Under the pieces are notes generated by a model, which was not told the origin of the DNA, searched no databases, and saw only the letters and a list, made by a program, of their open reading frames with translations. Positions 8,990-17,357 of a DNA stretch of 64,000 bases are shown piece after piece. The stretch is from contig NZ_AOCK01000009.1 in NCBI RefSeq assembly GCF_000348945.1, positions 1 to 64,000 on the forward strand. The letters run 5' to 3'. A program made the position numbers and the translations under genes. The DNA comes from Paeniglutamicibacter gangotriensis Lz1y. GTDB taxonomy: Bacteria > Actinomycetota > Actinomycetes > Actinomycetales > Micrococcaceae. Positions within the stretch are counted from its first letter, which is position 1. Every line of letters begins with the position of its first letter.

Positions 8990-9062
8990 TGTCTCATTGC
9001 AGGTGAGGCAATCTCACTACACCCGAGGCATTAGGTGATTCCGTCTCACTACACCCGAAGCA
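8990..9062 (+). repeat. Left cluster of 19-bp iterated sites (candidate transposon end)
   Basis: Three direct copies of one 19-bp site: TCTCATTGCAGGTGAGGCA (8992-9010), TCTCACTACACCCGAGGCA (9012-9030) and TCTCACTACACCCGAAGCA (9044-9062). The first is preceded by TG, so the cluster opens TGTCTCA. Three related copies, two inverted and one direct, lie at 9988-10082. Clusters of about 20-bp sites at both ends are typical of Tn7/Tn5053-type transposons, where they bind the transposase. No matching 5-bp target duplication is seen outside 8990 and 10008. Confidence 0.55.
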
Positions 9063-9209
9063 TTCGGGTGTTCTCGGCTTACACTGGGTGCCATGGGACG
9101 CGCACTGTTGGCGTCCGGGTGAGTCGAGAACACCCGAAGCATTCGGGTGTTCTCGGCTTACACTGGGTGCCATGGGACGCGCACTGTTGGCGTCCGGGTG
9201 AGTCGAGAA
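9051..9209. repeat. Perfect 79-bp tandem duplication (two copies)
   Basis: Bases 9051-9129 and 9130-9208 are identical, with one further matching base at 9209. Each unit begins with the dyad CACCCGAAGCATTCGGGTG (8-bp arms, GCA centre). The period is 79 and not a multiple of three, so the two copies read differently in the overlapping open frame and the repeat is not coding. It lies between the left site cluster and the tniQ fragment and shares its first bases with the third 19-bp site. Confidence 0.95.
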
Positions 9210-9211
9210 AG

Positions 9212-9916
9212 ACCCTGCACAAAATCTCCGAGCCCTGGATCGAGACGATTTCGCTTTGGTGCGACCAATCGCTCGAATCCTTGGCCTACGCCATGCCGCA
9301 GCTCGGACTGCAGCAACATGGCCTGATCAACCCAAGGCACTTCGCCGGACGCCGGGCCCACCGGACCCACGGCCCTGCCTGCCAACGTTGCGCATTGGCA
9401 CACGATGCGGGCCGGTTCGTGGAAATCCACACAACACACGAACACGTCATCTGTCCCAACCACGGCCTCTGGATTGGCGAAGGAACAGCCACCCCGGACG
9501 ACCAGCTGTCGATCAGTGCCTGTCCGGAAATACCCGCGACCTGGCACCACCACAAAAACATCATCCAACGTCAGGTGCGCAACCGTACCCGCAAGGCCTT
9601 TGAAACCTCAAGAACGATCACTTGGCAGTGGTACGACCAGTTCCACCACTTCAGCTACACGGCCAATGTTTATGACGATCTCGCCACGAGCCGGCCCCAC
9701 CGGGCAAGCCAGCAGCCCATGGTTGCCGCGTCGCTCTATCCGGCCATCGTGGAATTGGCTGCCGCCGTCGCCAGCCCCTACTGGGCCAAGATCGCGCACT
9801 CAAACCACCCCGATGACTTCCTTGACCGCATCAGCACCAGCATCACCGAAGGTTGGAGGCCCACCGGGGCACACGACCCCCTCCGCAGCTGGAAGGAACG
9901 AAACTGGGACACCTGA
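9212..9916 (+). pseudogene. 5-prime-truncated TniQ-like gene fragment 1
   Basis: About 234 codons remain open. A zinc-finger-like stretch, ACQRCALAHDAGRF ... VICPNHGLW (Cys-X2-Cys then Cys-X2-His), recalls the N-terminal half of TniQ/TnsD target-selection proteins. The usual TniQ amino terminus is absent: upstream the frame runs back through the 79-bp non-coding repeat. The C-terminal part (TWQWYDQFHHFSYTANVYDD, then SLYPAIVELAAAVASPYW) matches two further decayed copies at 10231 and 11749. The TniQ assignment rests on motif resemblance only. No transposase or ATPase gene accompanies it. Confidence 0.5.
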
Positions 9917-9987
9917 ACCCACGGTTCCGGCACCAATCGACCTCAGGAAAGACACCACGGTCCCCCAAAACCAGAGATCTTCCCAAA

Positions 9988-10082
9988 TGCCTGAGGTGTA
10001 ATGAGACAAACCCCGATTTCTGTCTCATTACACCTGAGGCAACCGCGGAAAGCAGGGCCCCTTTGCCTCACCTGAAATGAAA
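9988..10082. repeat. Right cluster of 19-bp iterated sites
   Basis: The inverted copy at 9988-10006 (ending GAGACA at 10008) and the direct copy at 10023-10041 form a 21-bp near-perfect hairpin with a 12-base loop (9988-10008 with 10021-10041). A third, inverted copy is TGCCTCACCTGAAATGAAA at 10064-10082, 17 of 19 identical to the complement of the first left site. The inverted copy can serve as the right end of an element starting at 8990. The direct copy could be the left end of an adjacent element holding fragment 2. Confidence 0.5.
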
Positions 10083-10230
10083 AAGGACAGTTGCCGGCGG
10101 TACCCGATCCCGCTGGGAAGCCTACGACAACCGTGAGCGTGCCATCCGCCCCACGCCTTCACTCTAAGTCGGTGAAGCCTTGCGCGGATTGTGGACCCGT
10201 TCAGCGTGGGTGACTGCCCGCAAATCACCC

Positions 10231-10543
10231 TGCCTGACATCACACAAGAACCTCATCCCGCCGGACAGCCAACAGCAGGTTCGCCCGGGGTTCGAACCAC
10301 TCGAAACCATCATCTGGAGGTGGTGACGAGTCGTTCCTGGATTTATCAGCGACTTCGGGCCCCTATGGCGATCTGGCTGTAGCACTCCCCCGGCAGGCAA
10401 ACACTCAAGCGCTCTTGGGCACTGCGCTCTACCCGTCCGCGATTTTGCTGATCACCACCCTCACATCCCCCTACTGGTGGCGTCTCGCGTGCTCGCCTCA
10501 TTCCGATTCCCTCCTGAAACGGGCCAGCTACTCAGATCACTGA
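10231..10543 (+). pseudogene. TniQ-like gene fragment 2 (frameshifted)
   Basis: The first frame reads CLTSHKNLIPPDSQQQVRPG then FEPLETIIWRW and a stop. A one-base shift then gives FLDLSATSGPYGDLAVALP, TALYPSAILLITTLTSPYWW and a TGA at 10541. This aligns along its length with the C-terminal part of fragment 1 (KAFETSRTITWQW, VYDDLATSRP, SLYPAIVELAAAVASPYW). It is a decayed paralogue and not expressed as one protein. DNA similarity is higher still to fragment 3. Confidence 0.5.
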
Positions 10544-10820
10544 CAGTTGAAAACGACGGCGAGCCTCGACCCCCACTACGTACTGGATGGTACTGAACTG
10601 GACATCGGGAAGCCCGGGTTCCACCACAATTCCACTGCCAGATCCAGGTGCTTAGCTCTCGTGACGAAAGCCCTTCGATACCAAGTATTGGCGTCCCGTA
10701 TAAGGCCCGCCTGCGGGCAGCATCGTGGACACGCTGTCGAAGTGTCGTTTGGCCAACGAGAAAGTGGACAGAAAGACTGTCAACAGTGACATTGGCCGGG
10801 TATGTCAAGGCACGAACACT
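10544..10820. other. Non-coding region before relB
   Basis: About 280 bases without a supported gene. An open frame runs into relB from 10648 but lacks a start signal. Nothing else is recognised. Confidence 0.35.
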
Positions 10821-10828
10821 ATGGATCA

Positions 10829-10856
10829 ATGTAAACATCGCATACAATGTTTACAT
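10829..10856 (+). promoter_or_regulatory. relB operator and -10 box
   Basis: ATGTAAACAT (10829-10838) and ATGTTTACAT (10847-10856) are perfect 10-bp inverted arms around an 8-base spacer. The -10 box TACAAT (10843-10848) lies inside, six bases before ATG 10855. There is no Shine-Dalgarno sequence. Binding of the antitoxin or complex here would block RNA polymerase, the usual autoregulation of such modules. Confidence 0.7.
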
Positions 10857-11142
10857 GAGTACAGTAACGCCTCTTGGCCGGCCCATCTCGGTGCGTCTAC
10901 CCGAAGATCTGCGTGAGCGTGTCGAAGCGCTCGCCAAAGCAACCCGGCGAAGCCTAGGCGACGTTGTGCGCGAAGTATTGGAGCGCGATCTTTCGGAGCT
11001 GGAATGGGAACAGCGCATAGTTGCTCGTGCTGCGGATCTTCGATCGGGTCGTGCCCAATCTGTGCCGCTTGCTGAGATTGAGCACGAGCTTGAGCTAAAC
11101 GATGCCCTGGCTGATGCCAGCATTCTGGACGAGATCGAGTGA
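10855..11142 (+). CDS. relB: RelB-type ribbon-helix-helix antitoxin
   Basis: 95 aa. Antitoxin that neutralises the downstream toxin and represses the operon. The N-terminal part PISVRLPEDLRERVEALAKA (about 10-29), continuing TRRSLGDVVREVLER, is a ribbon-helix-helix DNA-binding fold. The acidic C-terminal tail (EIEHELELNDALADASILDEIE) is the likely toxin-wrapping segment. The start at 10855 is set by the -10 box and palindrome; the longer frame to 10648 crosses the promoter. Its stop overlaps the toxin start (GTGA, 11139-11142). It sits between tniQ fragments 2 and 3, in an accessory island. Confidence 0.85.
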   Translation: MSTVTPLGRPISVRLPEDLRERVEALAKATRRSLGDVVREVLERDLSELEWEQRIVARAADLRSGRAQSVPLAEIEHELELNDALADASILDEIE

Positions 11143-11402
11143 GCTGGAAAGTCGAACTGGGGCCCGACGCGGCGAAGTGGTTTCGGAAAGCCGACCTGCA
11201 AAATGCCCGCCGCATACGTTCCGCACTCCGAGCAATCTCCACACTCGACAGCCCTCGGGACCGGGGCAAAGCGCTCACCGGAAACCTGGCTGGCTTGTGG
11301 AGGTATCGCGTCGGTGACTTTCGAATTGTCTGCGATCTTCAAGACACACGACTGGTCATTTTAGTGATTGACGTCGATCATCGCAGCAGTATCTATGGTT
11401 GA
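11139..11402 (+). CDS. relE: RelE/ParE-superfamily toxin
   Basis: 87 aa, the normal length for the family. RelE members cleave mRNA on the ribosome; ParE members poison gyrase. The core fits RelE: GPDAAKWFRK near the start, LTGNLAGLWRYRVGDFRIVC in the middle and the terminal VDHRSSIYG, supplying basic residues and the C-terminal tyrosine typical of RelE. It is intact, with a GTG start overlapping the antitoxin by four bases. RelE is the better guess, but the two families are not separable with certainty by eye. Confidence 0.85.
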   Translation: MSWKVELGPDAAKWFRKADLQNARRIRSALRAISTLDSPRDRGKALTGNLAGLWRYRVGDFRIVCDLQDTRLVILVIDVDHRSSIYG

Positions 11403-11748
11403 ACGCATGACTATTGATCTGCGGCGCTTCAGTCCCCTCTGGACCCACCGCTCACAGCGGGGCTCGAGGCTGGCGGTAGGTGCATCCGCGATCAGTAGTC
11501 CGTCCCAGTCGAGGTTCCCCGAACGGGACAGTCGGTTTCCAACGATAGCAATACGTGGTTCGAGTTCGATCGCAGGCAAGATTTAAGGATTTGATTCAAC
11601 TGCAGTGACAAAAGTGGGGAGAATCGTTTCATGACAGTTGAACCAAAAGCCTAGATTCCTGGCCTTTCGTGCTTCAACTTAGTAGACAACGGACATCCGC
11701 GGTCCCTGCTCCCTCTAGTAGCCCTATGTCAACCGTGAACGTTTCATC
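11403..11748. other. Non-coding region after relE
   Basis: No supported gene in about 345 bases. Short open frames on both strands have no start signals. It runs into TniQ fragment 3. Confidence 0.35.
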
Positions 11749-11943
11749 TGCCTCACACGTTCGCTCTGGACCGGCGATGACTTGCAGGGGTTCGAAGCAG
11801 TCGAAACCATCGCCTGGATGTAGGGACGAGTACTTCATGGATTTCTCAGTGGCTACGGGCTTCTATGGCGATCTGGCTGCAGCACTCCCCCAGCAGGCAG
11901 ACACTCTAACGCTCGTGGTCACTGCGCTCTACCCGTCCGCAAC
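11749..11943 (+). pseudogene. TniQ-like gene fragment 3 (frameshifted)
   Basis: Reads CLTRSLWTGDDLQGFEAVET then IAWM and a stop; after a frame change DEYFMDFSVATGFYGDLAAA, LPQQADTLTLVVTALYPSA. This parallels fragment 2, and the two share long identical DNA runs such as CTATGGCGATCTGGCTG. Similarity stops abruptly near 11940. Fragments 2 and 3 form a direct repeat of about 200 bases, roughly 1.5 kb apart, with relBE between. Confidence 0.5.
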
Positions 11944-12106
11944 CCCAGTTGGCGAATTTTCTGGCTCTCCAGCACCACCAACAGTCTTCAGCGTCGCCGA
12001 CAACGGCACAGCCAACTCAGTTCCGCGCACAGCCGTTCACCCGATCGTCACCTCAGCGTTCCTGTAGCTGCGCTTGGTAGCAACCTTCACCGGTGATGGT
12101 TGAGGC

Positions 12107-13252
12107 GTGAAGGTTGCCATAGTTGCTGAATCGTTCTTTCCCGAGATGAATGGTGTTACCCATTCACTACTGAAAATCTTGCAGCACCTGGATGCGCGCG
12201 GAGACGAAGTCTTGGTCATCGCGCCATCGACGTTGGAGAACGCGCCTCCTAGTGTCGAAGGTGCAATGGTTAGGCGGCTTCCCGCCGTTCCTCTCGCCGG
12301 TTACCGGAACATTCGGGTAGCCATGGGTGGGGTTATGCGGGTGAAAAACCTGCTGGCAGAGTTCGACCCTGACGTTGTCCACTTGGCATCGCCCTTTGTC
12401 CTGGGGTGGCGCGCAGTCCGGGCCGCAGCGGCTCTGGGAATTCCCTCTGTCGCCGTCTACCAGACCGACGTTCCCGGATATACAGCCCGTTACGGCATCC
12501 CGTTTCTAGAAAATTGGGCCTGGCAGCGTGTGAGGCAGATCCACTGCGCGGCCACGAAAACACTCGTTCCCTCTAGGGCTTCACTGCAAAAACTACAGGC
12601 CCACGACGTCCCGAGGCTGGAGTTGTGGCGCCGCGGTGTGGATACCGAACGCTTCCACCCCAACAAACGCAGCGCACAGTTCCGTCTTTCGGTTGCGCCG
12701 GCGGGTCAAAAGATCATTGGCTATGTGGGACGCCTCGCCCTCGAAAAACAAGTGGAAGATCTAGCCGTTCTAGCCAAGATCCCTGGCACCCAGCTAGTCA
12801 TAGTCGGCGATGGACCCCAGCGCGAGGCGCTCGAATCACTCATACCCGAAGCACACTTCCCCGGCTTCCTCGGTGGGGACGAGCTGGCAGCAGCCATGGC
12901 CTCCTTTGACCTGTTTGTGCATCCGGGCGAACTCGAAACCTTCTGCCAGACCATCCAGGAAGCCATGGCGTCGGGGGTTCCCGTCATTGCCACCGGACGC
13001 GGCGGCCCCGTGGATCTCGTGGATTCCTCCCGCACTGGCTGGCTGTACGCGCCGGGCAATCTGTCCCAGTTGCGTGACTACACCATGGACCTGATGGGCG
13101 ACGAGACCAAGCGTGCGGCCTTTGGAACCGCAGCATTCCACCAGGTGCAAGGCCGCAGCTGGCAGGTAGTATGCGAACAGCTGATGAACCTCTACACGCA
13201 GGCCATTGACGAGCACCCGCGGCTCACGGCCTCCCTGCGAAAGAGCAAATGA
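12107..13252 (+). CDS. mgtA: GT4 glycosyltransferase, MgtA-like alpha-mannosyltransferase
   Basis: 381 aa. The closest family I recognise is the GDP-mannose-dependent alpha-mannosyltransferases of actinobacteria (MgtA/PimB-type), which build mannosylated envelope lipids. Visible are the N-terminal VAESFFPEMNGVTHSLLKIL (acceptor domain), YQTDVPGYTARYG, the linker RRGVDTERFHP, and the C-terminal nucleotide-sugar domain with GYVGRLALEKQVEDL. The E-X7-E motif is in HPGELETFCQTIQEAMASG. The exact acceptor cannot be read from sequence. It begins with a GTG after a weak GAGG and is followed after 160 bases by an SGNH hydrolase. Confidence 0.85.
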   Translation: MKVAIVAESFFPEMNGVTHSLLKILQHLDARGDEVLVIAPSTLENAPPSVEGAMVRRLPAVPLAGYRNIRVAMGGVMRVKNLLAEFDPDVVHLASPFVLGWRAVRAAAALGIPSVAVYQTDVPGYTARYGIPFLENWAWQRVRQIHCAATKTLVPSRASLQKLQAHDVPRLELWRRGVDTERFHPNKRSAQFRLSVAPAGQKIIGYVGRLALEKQVEDLAVLAKIPGTQLVIVGDGPQREALESLIPEAHFPGFLGGDELAAAMASFDLFVHPGELETFCQTIQEAMASGVPVIATGRGGPVDLVDSSRTGWLYAPGNLSQLRDYTMDLMGDETKRAAFGTAAFHQVQGRSWQVVCEQLMNLYTQAIDEHPRLTASLRKSK

Positions 13253-13413
13253 AACTCCCACTCATCGGCGCCGACAATCGTGGATCAGGTCTTCTGCCCG
13301 CGTCGGCACCCACGGCTGCGGACGATTTCGGCTTCCTGTTCCTGCTGACCGCTAGTGAGGCCCTGTTAGCACCTCCACGCTCGGCAACGTCCCTGACCGC
13401 CGTCTAACTTCAT

Positions 13414-14211
13414 ATGGCTGATCATGGACCGGGCCGCTATGTAGCCGTGGGAGATTCCTTCACGGAGGGCGTCGGCGATAGCAGCAAGCGGCGCCCCAAC
13501 GGCGTCCGGGGCTGGGCCGACAGAGTAGCCGAAGGGCTGGCCAGGAACTCCCCCGGCTGGGAATACGCGAATCTGGCCATTCGTAGCAAGCGGCTTCGGC
13601 ACATCATCGCTGAGCAGTTGGAACCGGCCATCGCCATGAATCCGACCCTCATCACGTTGTATGCAGGCGGCAACGACGTCATGGACTTTGGGACGAAGAT
13701 CGCCGACATCCTGGATAATTATGAGTTCTTGGTCGGACGGCTGGCAGACACGGGTGCCACGCTAGTGCTTTTTACCGGCTACGACGTCGAGGTTTCACCC
13801 ATTTTGGGACCCCTCCGCCGTAAGAACCATGCCTACAACGACGGCGTCCGGCTCATTGCCGTGAGGTACGGTGCCCTCTTGGTCGACTACGCCACCTTCA
13901 CCGCCTATGCGAATTCTCGCATGTGGGGACCCGACCGGCTGCATATGTCCAAGGCCGGCCACAAATACTTGGCGGCAAAGGTCCTAGATGTTCTTACGGT
14001 GCCACACGGCATCACGCATCAGGAGAAGCGGAAGGCCACGCGCGGGGTACGACAGCGGGCGCGGGACCATCGCGTGTGGGTCACCGATTGGGTCCTTCCC
14101 CTGGTCGGGCGCAAGCTCCGGGGCACCACCTTGGGCGACACCCTCGGCCCGCGTTGGCCCGAGCCTGTACGGGTGCCGCCGAAAAAGGGGCTGAAAAAAC
14201 TGACCAAGTAG
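13414..14211 (+). CDS. SGNH/GDSL-family hydrolase
   Basis: 265 aa. Esterase/lipase fold using a Ser-Asp-His triad. Block I is GDSFTEGVGD with Ser16, block III is YAGGNDVMD, and block V is GPDRLHMSKAGH with the Asp and His. The first 190 residues form the catalytic domain. The C-terminal 70 residues are rich in Arg/Lys and Trp (RGVRQRARDHRVWVTDWVLP) and may bind membrane or nucleic acid. No signal peptide is seen, so it acts inside the cell unless exported otherwise. The substrate is unknown. No clear ribosome-binding site. Confidence 0.88.
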   Translation: MADHGPGRYVAVGDSFTEGVGDSSKRRPNGVRGWADRVAEGLARNSPGWEYANLAIRSKRLRHIIAEQLEPAIAMNPTLITLYAGGNDVMDFGTKIADILDNYEFLVGRLADTGATLVLFTGYDVEVSPILGPLRRKNHAYNDGVRLIAVRYGALLVDYATFTAYANSRMWGPDRLHMSKAGHKYLAAKVLDVLTVPHGITHQEKRKATRGVRQRARDHRVWVTDWVLPLVGRKLRGTTLGDTLGPRWPEPVRVPPKKGLKKLTK

Positions 14212-14590
14212 GGCCAGCCTGAACGATGACCCCTGGTCGTAGGTGCCCACCTTAAAAGCACGGATGGTCGTTGCCGAGCTGCTGGATCCGGAGCCCCACT
14301 CCCCCGGATGGGAAAAGAATGTCCAACCTCTGCGAGGAGAACACGGCGGTTGGGTCGAAGAAAACCAACCTCAGGCAAGCTGCTCGGTCCGACTTTGAAG
14401 CCCTCCAACCGGATAGAGGGGGCAACGCCGCCGATTATCTGTGCGGAAATGTTCCGCGTTAGCACCACACCAGGCCGAGTATCCCCATGTGAGATAGGAC
14501 AAGGCTCGTGGAAACATTCCGTGTTCCACCAGCATGGGCTGCTAACCTCAAGCCGGTAGCCGACCACCATTCAACAACGGGAGAACCACC
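14212..14590. promoter_or_regulatory. Intergenic region with two related dyad sites
   Basis: No gene is supported. GCGGAAATGTTCCGC (14443-14457, perfect 6-bp arms with an ATG centre) and GGAAACATTCC (14510-14520) share the pattern GGAA-N3-TTCC, each followed by G, one pyrimidine and GTT. They stand 67 bases apart upstream of the beta-propeller gene and may be operator sites for an unknown regulator. Confidence 0.3.
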
Positions 14591-16849
14591 TTGCCTCACG
14601 ACGGGAATCCGTCTTCGCACCCGGCCACCCGGCGCGCCGTACTGTCTTTGGCTGCAGTACTGGCCGGAGGGGTGGCGCTTTCCCCCTGGCACTCCCCCAC
14701 TTCCACCGACGTTCCGGCACCGGGCACCCACAAGTCAGCACCCAGTGGGACCCCTCCGGCCGGACCACCGCCATTCGGCAACCGCGATCCACTCCTGACC
14801 AAGACGTTGAAAAAGGCCGGGAACACCCGCGGCGCAATCGCCCGCTTCGAGGGGGCCTTCCCCGCGCTGAACACCAAGACAGTGGTGTCGCTGCCGGGAC
14901 TGTACAAGGCCAAGAACCCCTGGCTTGCCGTCTCCATCGTCGGACCGGTCAACCAATTGCAGATCATCAACCCTGAAGCCGGAACACCCGAACACGTGGT
15001 CAGCATCCCCGACAGCCACAACGGCGGGCTCGAATCGCTGATCTGGGACCAGGGAAGCACCACCCTGTATTTGACCACCGGCCCCACCCTGCTGGCCTGG
15101 AACCCGGCAAACCCCAAGACCGTGAGACGGATCGGCAAGGTCCCCGGTGCCACCACCTTGTATGAACTGCAATTGGATTCGGCCGGAAACATCTGGGGCG
15201 GCACCTACCCGAACGGCTCCACCTTCACCTACACCGTGGCGACACAAAAAATCCGCGCCCACTCCCGGCTGGCGCCGGATACCGACTACGTCAGGCGGCT
15301 GGCCATCGGCCCCGACGACACCGTCTGGGCCGGAACCGGCTCGCTGAACCCTCGGCTGTTCTCCTTCCCGGCCTCCGACCCAGGCCGGCGCACCGAAATC
15401 CAGCTACCCGATCCGATGCCCAACGGTTTCATCTCCTCCATCAGGGTGCAGGGCAACCGTGTGGTGGTCACCGCCAGCGATATCACCGAGCAACTGCTGC
15501 TCGATCCACGCACCAAGAAGTGGGTCGGCTCCTTGGACCGGGTCTGGGCCTCCAGGAACACCTCGGGGCCGGCCGCCGACGGCGGGCGTTTCTACAGCGT
15601 CACCGATGGCCGGCTCCACGCCACCGGCACAGACACCTGGCAGGACACCATGCTCGGACCAATCGGCATCAGCGCCCCGCTGGAGCTACGGGCCGATGCC
15701 ACAGGGGTGCTCGTGATCGGTGAAATCCCCACCGGCCTACGCCTGGAACACTTCAGCTTCCCCAGCGGCACCGTCGAATCCGTGCACACCCTCGCGCTGA
15801 CCGCCGGCGAATACAAGATCCAATCACTGCTGGGCCACTCCGATGGCAACATCTATGTCGGCGGCTACATGGGCCAGGGACTGGCCAGCGTCAACCCCGA
15901 CACCGGGGCCCGCTGGCACTCCCCGCACGAGGAAAAGCTGATCAACCAGATCGAGGCCATGATCGAGTTCGATGCCGAACACAGCTACCTCGGTTCCTAC
16001 GGATCGGCCGACATCATCGGGCTCGAAAGCGCGAAGAAGGACAGCGCAAAGGGCTACACCCGGCTCGAGCGCCTGAGCCGCGAATACCACCAGTCCCGAC
16101 CCTTCGGCTGGGCCGCCAACACAAAAAACGTGTTCTTGGGCACGGTGCCGGACTACGGACGTGCCGGTGGCGTGCTGGGCATGATCGACCCGCAGGCCAA
16201 CAAGATCGATTGGGTGCTCGATGGCGGGGGTAGCGGATTCGTCAAAGCGCACTCGATCATCGGTCTGGCCGCCGACGAACGTTTTGTCTATGGGACCACC
16301 TCGGTGCGCAACGGCTACGGAATCCCTGACACTCAGGGCCCGGGCAAGGTCTTCAAGCTGGATATCAAGACGAGGAAAAAGGTCTGGGAGACCGCGCCGG
16401 TCTCCGACGCCGGAGCGCTCTACGCGCCCAAGCTCATTGCCGGGTGGCTGGTGGTGGCGGACATCGAGGGCATCAACGTGATCGACACCGCCACCGGCAA
16501 GCTCGCGGCACGTCATCGGCTGACCCAGGCCAACAACGCTGCGAGCCGTCCGGGCTGGGCCAACGCCGACATCGCCCAGGTGGGCGACGGATCCAAGGTG
16601 GTGCACAGCGCCGCAGGAACCACGACCGTCGTGGATTTCCGCGCCGGCACCCGCTCGATCATCGGCACCCCCGAGACCAAGGACCGCTTCGGGTCCCGGC
16701 TTGCCGCCACCCCCTCGGGAAGGGTCTTTGGCTACACCGACAAGACGGTGTTGGTCGAACTCGACCTACTCCCCCGCCCGCCCCGGCCCCGGGCCACCGG
16801 CCGGGCCTCGAAAACCTCTCCGTCACCCGCACCAACCTCCAGCAGCTAG
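14591..16849 (+). CDS. Tat-exported beta-propeller (PQQ-like) protein of unknown function
   Basis: 752 aa. The N-terminus (HPATRRAVLSLAAVLAGGVA) is a signal peptide with a twin arginine, so export in folded form is likely. A Pro/Ser/Thr-rich linker follows, then a long all-beta region with repeated WD/PQQ-propeller-like blades (DSAGNIWGGTYPNG, IGPDDTVWAGTGSLNP, HSDGNIYVGGYMGQG, LIAGWLVVADIEGINVIDTATG). I see no catalytic motif or PQQ ligand set. It starts at a TTG preceded by GGGAGAA. It may be a ligand-binding or lyase-like propeller; no function is assigned. Confidence 0.75.
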   Translation: MPHDGNPSSHPATRRAVLSLAAVLAGGVALSPWHSPTSTDVPAPGTHKSAPSGTPPAGPPPFGNRDPLLTKTLKKAGNTRGAIARFEGAFPALNTKTVVSLPGLYKAKNPWLAVSIVGPVNQLQIINPEAGTPEHVVSIPDSHNGGLESLIWDQGSTTLYLTTGPTLLAWNPANPKTVRRIGKVPGATTLYELQLDSAGNIWGGTYPNGSTFTYTVATQKIRAHSRLAPDTDYVRRLAIGPDDTVWAGTGSLNPRLFSFPASDPGRRTEIQLPDPMPNGFISSIRVQGNRVVVTASDITEQLLLDPRTKKWVGSLDRVWASRNTSGPAADGGRFYSVTDGRLHATGTDTWQDTMLGPIGISAPLELRADATGVLVIGEIPTGLRLEHFSFPSGTVESVHTLALTAGEYKIQSLLGHSDGNIYVGGYMGQGLASVNPDTGARWHSPHEEKLINQIEAMIEFDAEHSYLGSYGSADIIGLESAKKDSAKGYTRLERLSREYHQSRPFGWAANTKNVFLGTVPDYGRAGGVLGMIDPQANKIDWVLDGGGSGFVKAHSIIGLAADERFVYGTTSVRNGYGIPDTQGPGKVFKLDIKTRKKVWETAPVSDAGALYAPKLIAGWLVVADIEGINVIDTATGKLAARHRLTQANNAASRPGWANADIAQVGDGSKVVHSAAGTTTVVDFRAGTRSIIGTPETKDRFGSRLAATPSGRVFGYTDKTVLVELDLLPRPPRPRATGRASKTSPSPAPTSSS

Positions 16850-16903
16850 CTCGGCACTCCCCCGCGGAGCTCCCCGGCTGACACGAGGCCATACTACAAG
16901 CGG

Positions 16904-16909
16904 TAGAAT
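16904..16909 (+). promoter_or_regulatory. -10 box of the leaderless DUF3054 transcript
   Basis: TAGAAT lies six bases before ATG 16916, with no Shine-Dalgarno sequence between. Confidence 0.5.
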
Positions 16910-16915
16910 AGCCAC

Positions 16916-17299
16916 ATGACTTCTCGCAAGACCTGGATCGCTTATCTGGCGATCGATGCCCTTCTCGTCATCATCTTTGCCTGGAGCGGACGAGGCTCAC
17001 ACCAAGAATCACTCACGGTCCTCGGCGTATTGCAGACCGCGGCGCCGTTCCTGCTGGCGCTGGGCGTGTTGACGCTCATCTCGCGTCCATGGGTCACCCA
17101 CTCGCGGATCTGGCCCACGGGCCTCTTGGTCTGGATGGGGACCGTGGCACTGGGTCTGGCGCTGCGGGTGCTCTTCGGCGCCACGGCGGAGGTGCCGTTC
17201 ATCATCGTGGCCAGCATCGTGCTGGGGGTCTTCTTGGTCGGTCGCCGCATCGCCACCACTGTGATTGCACGCCGCGGCGTGCGCAGCACCGCATCCTGA
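16916..17299 (+). CDS. DUF3054 family membrane protein
   Basis: 127 aa. A small integral membrane protein with four predicted helices (about 8-22, 37-56, 70-90 and 96-112). The layout matches DUF3054: a short N-terminus, IFAWSGRGSH after helix 1, and GTVALGLALR-type GxxxR in helix 3. The function is unknown in the family. The start is supported by the -10 box six bases upstream. The next gene follows after 58 bases. Confidence 0.8.
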   Translation: MTSRKTWIAYLAIDALLVIIFAWSGRGSHQESLTVLGVLQTAAPFLLALGVLTLISRPWVTHSRIWPTGLLVWMGTVALGLALRVLFGATAEVPFIIVASIVLGVFLVGRRIATTVIARRGVRSTAS

Positions 17300-17357
17300 A
17301 CTAGGCTCAACGCAACGTTCCGGGAACCATTACCCACAACCATCTGGAGGTATCAAC

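Noticed and set aside
9051-9209. Tandem repeat as a CRISPR array
   Set aside because: Only two units, 79 bp each, directly adjacent without unique spacers, and no cas genes.
9035-9211. N-terminus of the TniQ-like protein as real coding sequence
   Set aside because: This part is the 79-bp duplication, read in two different frames, so the open frame is accidental.
10285-10310. tRNA-like GGTTCGAACC near 10291
   Set aside because: No acceptor or anticodon stems around it; it is part of the tniQ remnant. No tRNA was found elsewhere.
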